This document shows, in pieces, positions 1 to 5,918 of a stretch of DNA of 6,133 nt. Each line of letters opens with the position of its first letter. The first letter of the stretch is position 1. Position numbers and translations under genes: made by a program. The notes below the pieces were generated by a model. It made no database searches. It was not told the origin of the DNA and saw nothing but the letters and a program-made list of their open reading frames with translations. The DNA is from CBCXVS01 sp965178525 (GTDB taxonomy: Bacteria > Tectomicrobia > Entotheonellia > Entotheonellales > Entotheonellaceae): the NCBI GenBank assembly GCA_965178525.1, contig CBCXVS010000374.1, positions 1 to 6,133 on the forward strand, read 5' to 3'.

Positions 1-358
1 GCTCATCACCGTGCACAGTATGACCGAGATGATGACCCGCTTCCTGGGTCTGGGATTTACCCTGGAGCAGGTGGTGACGATGTGCACCGAGAACCCGGCC
101 AAAGCGATTGGGGAGGCAGAGCGGCTGGGCAGCCTGGCGGTCGGCCGGCAAGCCGACATTTCCGTGCTGCAAATCAACGAGGGCGACTGGGTCGTGTACG
201 ATGTCGTCGGCAGCAGTTTGCAGGTCGACAAAGCCTTCGTACCGGAATTAACCGTGAAGCGGGGCCAGGTATTCACGCCCGACTGGGGCCCGCGTCCCTG
301 GGGCTGGGAGCCAGACCGGACGGCACTCGCCGGTGTTTCCTTCGCAGGCTGTTGTTAA
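1..358 (+). CDS. Amidohydrolase-superfamily metallohydrolase, C-terminal part (5' truncated by window edge)
   Basis: The reading frame is open from base 2 to a TAA at 356-358 and lacks its 5' end, so about 118 C-terminal residues are visible. They carry the usual tail of the amidohydrolase/dihydroorotase-like TIM-barrel hydrolases: a helix ending in TENPAKAIG, then LGSLAVGRQADISVL, the edge of the small beta-sandwich domain, and a final strand ending in VKRGQVF. In this superfamily, metal-dependent enzymes hydrolyse amide, cyclic amide or ester bonds in the cytoplasm. The metal-binding His, Lys and Asp residues lie upstream of the window, so activity and substrate cannot be judged. The tail resembles the amidohydrolase/deacetylase group more than a true pyrimidine-pathway PyrC, but this is a family-level impression. 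The LLM oxidoreductase starts 18 bases after the stop on the same strand, so the two are probably co-transcribed. Confidence 0.82.
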   Translation, partial: LITVHSMTEMMTRFLGLGFTLEQVVTMCTENPAKAIGEAERLGSLAVGRQADISVLQINEGDWVVYDVVGSSLQVDKAFVPELTVKRGQVFTPDWGPRPWGWEPDRTALAGVSFAGCC

Positions 359-376
359 GCTGGGGAGGAGAGCGCC

Positions 377-1270
377 ATGCAAGTCGGTATCACCCTACCC
401 CAGAGTGAAATTCCAGCCGATCCCATCGCCGTTCGGGACTTTGTGCAGGCGGTTGAAGCGAGTGGCTTCGACCACATCGTGATGGCGGACCATGTGTTGG
501 GAGCCGACCACGCGTACCATCCGAGGCTGGCCGGCGCGCCGTACAATCACGAAAATGCCTTCCACGAGCCGTTTGTCCTGATGGGCTATCTGGCCGCCTA
601 CACGACCACGCTGGAGCTGGTGACCAGCATTCTGATCGTCTCGCAGCGGCAGACGGCGTTGGTGGCGAAGCAGGCGGCGCAGGTGGATCTCGTCAGCGGC
701 GGCCGTCTGCGCCTGGGCATTGGCGTCGGCTGGAACCCGGTGGAATTTGACGCGCTAAACGAGAATTTTCGCGACCGCGGCCGGCGTAGCGAGGAACAGA
801 TCGCCTTGATGCGCGCCCTGTGGACGCAACCGGTGGTGGATTTTCAGGGCCGCTGGCACCAAGTGCGTCACGCCGGACTGAACCCGATGCCCATGCAACA
901 GCCCATTCCCGTCTGGATTGGGGGCGGAGGTGGCGCGGAACCGGGCAACCGGGCGGAAGCCGTCATCCGCCGCACGGCGCATATCGCCGATGGGTGGATG
1001 CCCCCACTCGCACCCAGCGATGCCGGATTGGCGACTCTGGAACGCCTGCGCGCCTATGCCCAAGAGGCCGGGCGCGATCCCGCCGATATCGGCGTTGAGG
1101 GCCGCATACGCGCCACCAACACGTCACCTGAGGATTGGCTGCGGGAATTCAATTGGTGGCAGGAGGTGGACGCGACCCATGTGAATGTGGATACGAGGCG
1201 AGGCGGTCTGCAAACCCTGGATGACCATCTTGAACAGGTCCGCCGCTTCAAAGACGTGGTCACCGCCTAA
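377..1270 (+). CDS. LLM-class (luciferase-like) F420- or FMN-dependent oxidoreductase
   Basis: This complete protein of 297 residues has an ATG start preceded by GGGGAGGAG (362-370). It has the layout of the bacterial luciferase-like TIM-barrel family. The N-terminus reads MQVGITLPQSE; residues 30-41 hold the FDHIVMADHVLG strand and turn; residues 104-120 hold DLVSGGRLRLGIGVGWN, the family signature; EE at 139-140 and RALW at 146-149 follow; and IPVWIGG at 177-183 is the late glycine-rich strand that helps bind the cofactor phosphate. Length and motifs fit the subgroup annotated as probable F420-dependent oxidoreductases (TIGR03619 type). Such proteins catalyse hydride transfer or monooxygenation in the cytoplasm; F420 or FMN use cannot be settled from sequence alone. 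Being 18 bases behind an amidohydrolase suggests a joint role in breaking down a small organic compound, substrate unknown. A strong hairpin follows the stop codon. Confidence 0.9.
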   Translation: MQVGITLPQSEIPADPIAVRDFVQAVEASGFDHIVMADHVLGADHAYHPRLAGAPYNHENAFHEPFVLMGYLAAYTTTLELVTSILIVSQRQTALVAKQAAQVDLVSGGRLRLGIGVGWNPVEFDALNENFRDRGRRSEEQIALMRALWTQPVVDFQGRWHQVRHAGLNPMPMQQPIPVWIGGGGGAEPGNRAEAVIRRTAHIADGWMPPLAPSDAGLATLERLRAYAQEAGRDPADIGVEGRIRATNTSPEDWLREFNWWQEVDATHVNVDTRRGGLQTLDDHLEQVRRFKDVVTA

Positions 1271-1290
1271 ACGCCAGCGACCTGTTCACG

Positions 1291-1312
1291 CCCCCCCTTT
1301 GGCAAGGGGGGG
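1291..1312. terminator. Perfect 9-bp GC-rich hairpin between convergent genes
   Basis: A C-rich arm at 1291-1299 (CCCCCCCTT) pairs without mismatch with 1304-1312 (AAGGGGGGG) across the loop TGGC. It begins 20 bases after the LLM stop, and the cupin gene runs toward it from the other side. The position fits a transcription end for the plus-strand operon, possibly in both directions. There is no T-run on either strand, so it is not a classic intrinsic terminator. It could instead be an mRNA-stabilising hairpin or a copy of a dispersed palindromic repeat. Confidence 0.38.
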
Positions 1313-1358
1313 ACCTGGCATGAAGGACGCCATCCGTCAACTTAAACGTGATGGACCA

Positions 1359-1736
1359 CTAGAACCATTGGGCCTGACTGTTAACGAGGGTGACCGTGAT
1401 ATGACCCATGGTCGTATCTGCCTTGGCGCCATGCCAGTGCTTTTCGCCGGCTTTGATGTGCACGACATCGCCGACGTTGATCTCAAGCTCTTCGTTCTCT
1501 GTGGCCACCATGCCGGCACCATGGGTGACGACCAAAATCTGATCGCAGTCATGCGCATGCCACCCCGTGGTGGAGCCCTGGCTAAAATTCACGACACTGC
1601 AGCGATAGTTATCGGAATCGCCATCCGGGATGATGGTCTGCCGTGACCGGCTCACTTCTCCCCCGGTCCAGCCGGGAATGGGGGTGGCGCTGCCCGCATC
1701 GACTTCCGGAATATCATTGAGTGTGACAACCCGCAT
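1359..1736 (-). CDS. Small single-domain cupin protein
   Basis: The gene encodes 125 residues from an ATG preceded by an ideal AAGGAGGAG ribosome binding site (1742-1750). It is a single conserved beta-barrel cupin. Motif 1 reads G-W-H60-A-H62-DCD-Q66 followed by G73; motif 2 starts at G89-D90 and includes AGEKH100-W-H102. His60, His62 and His100 are the expected metal ligands. The fourth motif-1 position, often Glu, is Gln66, a common variant in small cupins linked to carboxymuconolactone-decarboxylase-type proteins. Such proteins bind Fe, Mn or Ni and act as dioxygenases, isomerases or sensors; no substrate can be assigned. The PPOX-family gene lies 100 bases upstream on the same strand, but the gap holds a plausible promoter, so the cupin may be expressed separately. 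It converges with the LLM gene. Confidence 0.88.
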   Translation of the reverse strand: MRVVTLNDIPEVDAGSATPIPGWTGGEVSRSRQTIIPDGDSDNYRCSVVNFSQGSTTGWHAHDCDQILVVTHGAGMVATENEELEINVGDVVHIKAGEKHWHGAKADTTMGHITVTLVNSQAQWF

Positions 1737-1793
1737 CGCTCTCTCCTCCTTGTGGTTCTCGTGACGGTCAGTAAACGGATACCCTACCCAGCC

Positions 1794-1822
1794 ATTCTAT
1801 CACATCGCCGCTGACGGCTGAA
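1794..1822 (-). promoter_or_regulatory. Candidate sigma70-like promoter for the cupin gene
   Basis: Read on the minus strand, the -10 element TAGAAT (1794-1799) matches the consensus at five of six bases. It is preceded by TGA, giving an extended -10. A weak -35 element, TTCAGC (1817-1822), lies 17 bases upstream. Transcription would begin near 1787, about 50 bases before the cupin ATG. The strength rests mainly on the extended -10. Confidence 0.42.
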
Positions 1823-1836
1823 GCCATGTCTGCAGC

Positions 1837-2244
1837 TTAGCGCCCCCGGCTTGCCCGCGTCGCAATGCGCTCGGGCGTCACCGTGATCAGCACACGCGGC
1901 TCGGTTTTCCAGCGCGCGACATAATCGTCCACCTGCTCCGGGGCGGTGTAGCGTGCAATGATGCAGCGGGCCTCGTCCCAGATGTCCTGCTCATCGCAGG
2001 TCGCCGTCCCCGAGATGACGACGTAATTGGAGGCGGCGGGCGGATCGTAAATGCACACGGAGATGCGGTTATCGCGTTGCAGGTTGAGGTATTTCAGCCG
2101 ATCCGTGCGGGTAATCAAGGTCAACACCTGGCCATCGTACCGATACCAGTTGGGCGTCAGTTGCGGAGCGCCATTGCGGTTCAGCGTCGCGATCACTGCG
2201 ATGTGCGACGCCGCGAGGTACTCTATGATCTCTTCTGTAGTCAA
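1837..2244 (-). CDS. PPOX-class (pyridoxamine 5'-phosphate oxidase-like) flavin/F420-binding protein
   Basis: This split-barrel protein has 135 residues if translation starts at the TTG at 2242-2244. That start sits six bases after AGGAGGG (2251-2257) and gives the normal length of the family. Its N-terminal helix (EEIIEYLAAS) leads into the strand IAVIATLNRNGAPQLTPNWYRYDG at residues 15-38, the typical opening of PPOX proteins, where the substrate's or cofactor's phosphate usually sits. Then come TRTDRLKYLNLQRDNRISVCI (about 45-65) and VVISGTATCDE (75-85). The pattern is close to TIGR03618-type F420-binding enzymes, though FMN or heme binding by relatives cannot be excluded. In-frame ATG codons at 2322 and 2298 would add 26 or 18 residues with no family similarity and no ribosome binding site. 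The likely role is a cytoplasmic redox enzyme reducing small molecules with F420H2 or FMN; the substrate is unknown. Confidence 0.86.
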   Translation of the reverse strand: MTTEEIIEYLAASHIAVIATLNRNGAPQLTPNWYRYDGQVLTLITRTDRLKYLNLQRDNRISVCIYDPPAASNYVVISGTATCDEQDIWDEARCIIARYTAPEQVDDYVARWKTEPRVLITVTPERIATRASRGR

Positions 2245-2250
2245 GGTAAG

Positions 2251-2257
2251 CCCTCCT
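2251..2257 (-). promoter_or_regulatory. Ribosome binding site that sets the TTG start of the PPOX gene
   Basis: On the minus strand AGGAGGG is followed by a six-base spacer and then TTG ACT ACA GAA. This near-perfect Shine-Dalgarno lies inside the longer reading frame that begins at ATG 2322, so it argues for the TTG as the true start. The next conserved residues of the family begin directly after it. Confidence 0.7.
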
Positions 2258-2312
2258 ATAGACACATCGTTCTCGACGACGCGCAATACATGACGTGCCG
2301 CCATGCGTTGGC

Positions 2313-2341
2313 ATTTTGCCATCTCGTTTTACATGGCACAA
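2313..2341 (-). promoter_or_regulatory. Weak candidate promoter for the PPOX gene
   Basis: On the minus strand, TTGTGC (2336-2341) and CAAAAT (2313-2318, with TGG in front) are 17 bases apart, placing a transcript start near 2306. Only about four of six -10 positions and three of six -35 positions match the consensus. If real, it would make the ATG at 2322 untranscribed, in agreement with the TTG start. It lies back to back with the DUF4058 promoter. Confidence 0.22.
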
Positions 2342-2379
2342 GTCACCCCCGACAGCACGTTTTCCCTTGGTTACACATC

Positions 2380-2408
2380 TTGCCGTCAGGGCGTGTGAAC
2401 CGTATACT
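2380..2408 (+). promoter_or_regulatory. Sigma70-like promoter for the DUF4058 gene
   Basis: TTGCCG (2380-2385) and TATACT (2403-2408) are separated by exactly 17 bases. The -10 matches the consensus at five of six positions and the -35 at four. Transcription would start near 2415, about 33 bases before the ATG at 2448. This supports the shorter DUF4058 start over the in-frame upstream ATG at 2295, which lies ahead of the promoter. Confidence 0.55.
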
Positions 2409-2447
2409 ATGCCCGGATTTTTGCATCAAATCGAAAGGACGCCAAGC

Positions 2448-3302
2448 ATGCCGTCTCCGTTTCCCGGTATGGATCCCTATCTAGAAGGCTATCTGTGGCC
2501 TGACGTGCATCATGCACTCCCTTCGGAAATTCGTCGACGCCTCGCGCCGAAGGTTCGTCCTCGCTATGCCGTGCGCATAGAAGTGACAACCTACCATGAC
2601 GAAAACCCGGAAAGTGAAATCGGCATCATGTATCCTGATGTTGAAATTTGGCGTCGTCGCTCTGCCTCTCATGCTGGAGAAGCAGTACCGCCAGCGTCTT
2701 TGGGGGGAAATGCCGCAGCCGCCGAACCGGGCTCACCCATCACGCAACCGATCATGGTTTCACTCCTTGACTATGAGGTGCGCATCGCAACGGTTGAAGT
2801 TTACGATGCCATACACAATCAGCTGGTTACCAGCATTGAGATTGTATCTCCATACAACAAACGTGAACCGGGATTAAGCAAGTATCGAGACAAACAGCGC
2901 CGGTTACGCGAGGCGGGCGTCCATCTCCTTGAAATCGACTTGATCCGGCGCGGACAACGCCCCGTCAAAACGGGCGCCGTGGCAACGGATCGTGAGATAT
3001 TCGATGCACACTATCTCATCACCTTGATTCGCGCCGGCGTCAACCGGCTCGAAGCATGGCCCGTGCATGTGCAGGAGCCTCTCCCCGTGGTCGCGGTACC
3101 TCTACGACCGCCCGACGACGATGTGCCGCTGGATCTCGCCGCCGTGCTAAGCACGATCTACGACGAAGCCGGATACGACCTCTCGATCGACTACACCCAG
3201 AACCCGCCGCCGCCGGGATTTGATGCGAAAACCCGGGGATGGGTGCGCCAGAAAGTGCAAGAGGCCGGTTTCTCAACTGATGAGAGCCAAGAGGCCAGGT
3301 AG
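2448..3302 (+). CDS. DUF4058 family protein, possible PD-(D/E)XK nuclease-like fold
   Basis: From the ATG at 2448 the protein has 284 residues. This start gives MPSPFPGMDPYLE, the hallmark N-terminus of DUF4058. AAAGGA (2433-2438) lies upstream at nine-base spacing, and a promoter lies just before it; the longer frame from 2295 adds only unrelated residues. Family landmarks are YPDVEIW at 62-68, IEIVSPYNKR at 130-139, YRDKQRRL at 146-153 and GVHLLEIDLIRRG at 157-169. Family function is not established. The order PDV, then E-I-V-S-P, then a basic Lys region, then a G-V-x-L-x-E-I-D strand parallels Uma2-type PD-(D/E)XK proteins, so a nuclease-related fold is my inference. Residues 72-100 are a low-complexity Ala/Gly/Pro linker, and the last 35 residues carry a Pro run and look loosely structured. 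No signal peptide or membrane segment is seen. The gene stands alone and converges with the amidase-like gene. Confidence 0.88.
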   Translation: MPSPFPGMDPYLEGYLWPDVHHALPSEIRRRLAPKVRPRYAVRIEVTTYHDENPESEIGIMYPDVEIWRRRSASHAGEAVPPASLGGNAAAAEPGSPITQPIMVSLLDYEVRIATVEVYDAIHNQLVTSIEIVSPYNKREPGLSKYRDKQRRLREAGVHLLEIDLIRRGQRPVKTGAVATDREIFDAHYLITLIRAGVNRLEAWPVHVQEPLPVVAVPLRPPDDDVPLDLAAVLSTIYDEAGYDLSIDYTQNPPPPGFDAKTRGWVRQKVQEAGFSTDESQEAR

Positions 3303-3388
3303 AAAAACGGGGTTGCCCTTTAGCCGGCTCTTGTCAAGGCAAGGTTGAATGCACATCAATACCGCCATAGAGCTTTATGATGAGCGGA

Positions 3389-4456
3389 TTAGCGCTCCGG
3401 CGGCACCCAGATATCGCGGTCGTGCATGAGCTGAATTTGCCGCTTGATGACCTGCTCGCGGTATTCGGCGTGTTTCATCGGCTCGCGGTCCAGATAGAGG
3501 TTTTTCGGATAAATCGGCTGCTCATAGAGGAGCTGGTAGAGCTCGGTACGCAGATCCTTCATCCAGTTGTCCCACTGTGCGCGGGCGCGATGGTCACGTA
3601 GGGCTTCGATGTCAATGACACCGCCGAGGTAGGTAGAGCCGGCACCGTAGTCTTGCCGACCGACAATTTGGCCCTTGTAATTGATAATGAAAGAATGTCC
3701 GCCAAAGGTGTCAATCGGGGTCGTTTCCTCGGGAAAGAGATAATACGTGCCCATATTCGGGGCAATGAGGTACATATTGTTGTCCAGCGCCCGAGCGCGG
3801 CTCTGGATTTCGAAGATCTCGTTGCCTGTGGCCGGATGGGGATAGGAGGCGCGGTAGACGACTTCGGCGCCGTTCATGGCCAGGGCGCGGGCGTTTTCGG
3901 GATAGGAACCCTCATTCGCCATCATAATGCCAAGGCGGCCGACCTCCGTGTCGACGACGGGCCAGAAGGCATCGAGGTTGCGGCCGTATTTTTCAATCCA
4001 CCAATCGTAGACGTCGTGCGGACAGACGGAATGCTCGACCGGAAAGAGCGGTGAGACCTTGTAGTGCTGCAGAATAACTGCGCCCTGGGGGTTCAAAATG
4101 AAGCCGACGTTGAAGAAGCGGTCCTTTAGATCGGGGTGTCGGGCTTTCGCTTGTGCCATAATAAAGGCGTCGTATTCACGCGCGATTTTGCCCAGTTCCT
4201 GGGTCTCCTCACCGGGAATGTCGATGGCGCATTCGCGGGCGAACTGGACGTGATCGAGGTCGAGCACCTCGTCATTAAACGCCTGCAGGGCGCCCTCGGG
4301 CAAGACGATGAGCCGCACTGGCAAATCGAGACTTGAGAGCCATGCCGCCGCTTTCACAACGTGCGACAGATGCTCGAGGTTAATCATGATGTCGGCCCGC
4401 TTGCGGATGCCCCGTACGGTCGGGATGAGTCCAACCGCCGTGTATGGTTTGATCAT
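3389..4456 (-). CDS. Nitrilase-superfamily, aliphatic-amidase-like protein lacking the catalytic cysteine
   Basis: This protein has 355 residues from the ATG at 4456, which follows AAGGAGG (4467-4473). The frame extends upstream to 4651 but there overlaps the trpB-like 3' end, so the ATG is preferred. It has the alpha-beta-beta-alpha carbon-nitrogen hydrolase fold. LPEGALQ gives the first Glu (54), HYKVSPL gives Lys133, and VEHSV gives Glu141, spaced as Glu59, Lys134 and Glu142 are in AmiE. The nucleophile loop, normally C-x-x-G-x-Y-P-E, here reads A180-N-E-G-S-Y-P-E, so the Cys is replaced by Ala (codon GCG at 3917-3919). The rest of the core is intact: NGAEVVYRASYP (195-206), SRARALDNNMYL (219-230) and a C-terminal extension as in AmiE. 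Hydrolysis through a thioester should be impossible, making it a likely pseudoenzyme or an enzyme with changed chemistry. It lies 26 bases behind the trpB-like gene, probably in one operon. Confidence 0.88.
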   Translation of the reverse strand: MIKPYTAVGLIPTVRGIRKRADIMINLEHLSHVVKAAAWLSSLDLPVRLIVLPEGALQAFNDEVLDLDHVQFARECAIDIPGEETQELGKIAREYDAFIMAQAKARHPDLKDRFFNVGFILNPQGAVILQHYKVSPLFPVEHSVCPHDVYDWWIEKYGRNLDAFWPVVDTEVGRLGIMMANEGSYPENARALAMNGAEVVYRASYPHPATGNEIFEIQSRARALDNNMYLIAPNMGTYYLFPEETTPIDTFGGHSFIINYKGQIVGRQDYGAGSTYLGGVIDIEALRDHRARAQWDNWMKDLRTELYQLLYEQPIYPKNLYLDREPMKHAEYREQVIKRQIQLMHDRDIWVPPER

Positions 4457-4482
4457 CGCCTTGTGTCCTCCTTCCCTGCGGG

Positions 4483-4755
4483 CTACGCGTCGGCCTGCGG
4501 TAATTGTGCCAGTGCGGCTTCGACTAGTTCTGCTGGATACTCGTAATCCTGCAGCCTGCCCGCCATAAAATTCTCGTAAGCACTGAGATCGAAGTGGCCG
4601 TGCCCCGAGAGATTGAAGACAATGGCGCGTGAGGTTCCCTCTTCTTTGCACCGCAGCGCTTCGTCAATGGCCAGGCGTACAGCGTGGGCGGACTCCGGCG
4701 CGGGGATGACCCCCTCGACCCGGGCGAACTGTAGCGCGGCTTGAAATGTGGTCAG
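4483..4755 (-). pseudogene. Displaced C-terminal segment of the TrpB2-like gene, after the in-frame stop
   Basis: Directly after the TAA at 4756-4758 the same frame continues for 90 codons to a TAG at 4483-4485. The residues match the expected end of TrpB2-type proteins: LTTFQAALQFARVEGV, then IPAPESAHAV (388-397 of the uninterrupted frame), then IVFNLSGHGHFDL (416-428). The SGHG serine (421) corresponds to the residue that contacts the pyridine nitrogen of PLP. No ATG, GTG or ribosome binding site lies near the beginning, so the segment is unlikely to be translated alone. It is either a decayed part of the gene upstream or is reached by stop-codon readthrough. Uninterrupted, the gene would encode 461 residues, normal for TrpB2. 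Confidence 0.85.
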
Positions 4756-5868
4756 TTACGGCACGGCAACCGCCTCGATGACGCCATCGTCGTAGAGGGC
4801 ACAGACCAGCGGTGCCATGCCGTGGTAGCGCAAGCCACCGGCATGCAAGGGCGCCGGGACAAAGGAATGGCCAAGCGTGTGCATTTTCACCAGCGGGGTC
4901 AGGCCGACGGTATCGCCGAAATCATAGCGATACTGGCCTTTCGTCAACGTGGGACAGGCGGTGGGTTCAACTGCAATAATGCGGAGGTCGGGCTTGCGAC
5001 CCTGGAGCTTATCGGCGGCAAAGGGGAAGGACAAGCCGGCCAAATTCGACCCTCCGCCGGCACAGCCAATGACAATGTCCGCCTCGTCTTCGGCTAGAGC
5101 CAATTGCTCTTTGGTCTCTAGGCCGATGACGGTTTGATGCATGAGCACATGGTTCAGCACGCTGCCGAGCGAATACTTCGTATCATCGCGCCTCGCCGCA
5201 TCCTCCACCGCTTCACTGATGGCAATGCCCAAACTACCTGGCGATTCCTCGTCCTCCGCCAGCACCTGGCGGCCGGCCTCCGTGTCAGGACTGGGGCTGG
5301 GCACCACCTGGGCGCCCCAGGGTTCCATCATCACCCGCCGGTAAGGTTTTTGCTCATACGACACTCTGACCATGTAGACTTTGCATGCCAGACCAAAAAA
5401 GGAGCACGCCATAGAGAGGGCCGAGCTCCACTGACCCGCGCCGGTTTCAGTGCTCAGGCGCGTGACGCCTTCCAGTTTGTTGTAATAGGCTTGCGCCACA
5501 GACGTATTGGGCTTGTGGCTCCCGGCCGGACTGGCGCCTTCATACTTGTAGTAGATGCGTGCCGGGGTCTCGAGCGCTTGCTCCAGGCGCCAGGCGCGAT
5601 AGAGCGGTGTCGGCCGCCAGAGCCGGAGCACCTTGAGCACCTCGTCAGGGATGTCGATCCATCGCTCTTGGCTCACCTCCTGCTTGATCAACTCCATGGG
5701 AAAAAGCGGCGCCAAATCTTCCAGGCCAATAGGCTGTCCGGTTCCCGGATGCATCACCGGCGGCAGCGGCGTGTGTAGATCAGCCTGAATGTTGTACCAC
5801 TGCGTCGGCAAATCGGCTTCGTCGAGCAGATATTTCGTCCGATGCGGGTCGCCAGCGGGCAGGTTCAT
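4756..5868 (-). CDS. trpB: TrpB2-type tryptophan synthase beta-like protein, truncated by an in-frame TAA
   Basis: The ATG at 5868 follows AGAAGGAAA, and the frame runs 370 codons to a TAA at 4756. The family is the TrpB2 / TrpB-related PLP enzymes (TIGR01415 type), which condense indole with serine to tryptophan. Landmarks are the N-terminal extension typical of TrpB2 (KYLLDEADLPTQWYNIQADL, 12-31), RPTPLYRA (85-92), KYEGASPAGSHKPNT with the PLP lysine K119, ETGAGQW (141-147), EQKPYRR (172-178), the phosphate loop GGGSN (271-275) and HAGGLRYHG (342-350). The stop falls where relatives usually carry Gln, just before the conserved C-terminal lobe, which remains in frame downstream. The 370-residue product would lack the EG-PAPE and SGHG motifs and is unlikely to be active. 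No trpA or other trp gene is nearby, as is common for TrpB2. The amidase-like gene follows 26 bases after the end of the extended frame. Confidence 0.88.
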   Translation of the reverse strand: MNLPAGDPHRTKYLLDEADLPTQWYNIQADLHTPLPPVMHPGTGQPIGLEDLAPLFPMELIKQEVSQERWIDIPDEVLKVLRLWRPTPLYRAWRLEQALETPARIYYKYEGASPAGSHKPNTSVAQAYYNKLEGVTRLSTETGAGQWSSALSMACSFFGLACKVYMVRVSYEQKPYRRVMMEPWGAQVVPSPSPDTEAGRQVLAEDEESPGSLGIAISEAVEDAARRDDTKYSLGSVLNHVLMHQTVIGLETKEQLALAEDEADIVIGCAGGGSNLAGLSFPFAADKLQGRKPDLRIIAVEPTACPTLTKGQYRYDFGDTVGLTPLVKMHTLGHSFVPAPLHAGGLRYHGMAPLVCALYDDGVIEAVAVP

Positions 5869-5909
5869 AATAGTTTCCTTCTCTAGTCACACAGCCCTGT
5901 GCAGCATGT

Positions 5910-5918
5910 ATCCTACCA
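5910..5918 (-). promoter_or_regulatory. Candidate extended -10 promoter of the trpB-like gene
   Basis: On the minus strand TGG is followed directly by TAGGAT (5910-5915), an extended -10 with four of six consensus bases. A transcript would start near 5903, leaving a leader of about 35 bases before the ATG at 5868. No convincing -35 element is seen, which extended -10 promoters can tolerate. A short inverted repeat, CACAG-CC-CTGTG (5890-5901), sits right at the predicted start and could be an operator, but it is short enough to be chance. Confidence 0.25.

Noticed and set aside
1542..1562. Gln66 in place of Glu in cupin motif 1 as a lost metal ligand
   Set aside because: Gln at this position is common in small functional cupins, and the three His ligands are intact, so it is not evidence of inactivation.
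1185..1646. 153-codon plus-strand frame overlapping the LLM 3' end, the hairpin and the antisense of the cupin
   Set aside because: It crosses two solid genes on opposite strands. The ATG at 1320 with a G-run in front looks like a start by chance, and the product has no family similarity that I recognise.
2295..2447. N-terminal extension of the DUF4058 frame to an ATG at 2295
   Set aside because: The family N-terminus begins at 2448, a good promoter lies inside the extension at 2380-2408, and the extra residues look random.
3303..3388. Possible terminator for the amidase-like gene (minus strand TTGCC/GGCAA stem, inner AGCCGGCT, then TTTTT near 3302-3306)
   Set aside because: The outer stem is only five pairs with a large loop, the T-run lies five bases away, and it overlaps the end of the DUF4058 gene. 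The support is too weak to call.
4457..4651. N-terminal extension of the amidase-like frame to 4651
   Set aside because: It overlaps the conserved C-terminal segment of the trpB-like frame, and the ATG at 4456 has its own ribosome binding site and the expected family N-terminus.
5134..5778. 214-codon plus-strand open frame antisense to the trpB-like gene
   Set aside because: It is the shadow of a well-supported TrpB2 coding frame, has no recognisable domain, and its Arg/His-rich composition is typical of antisense frames in GC-rich DNA.
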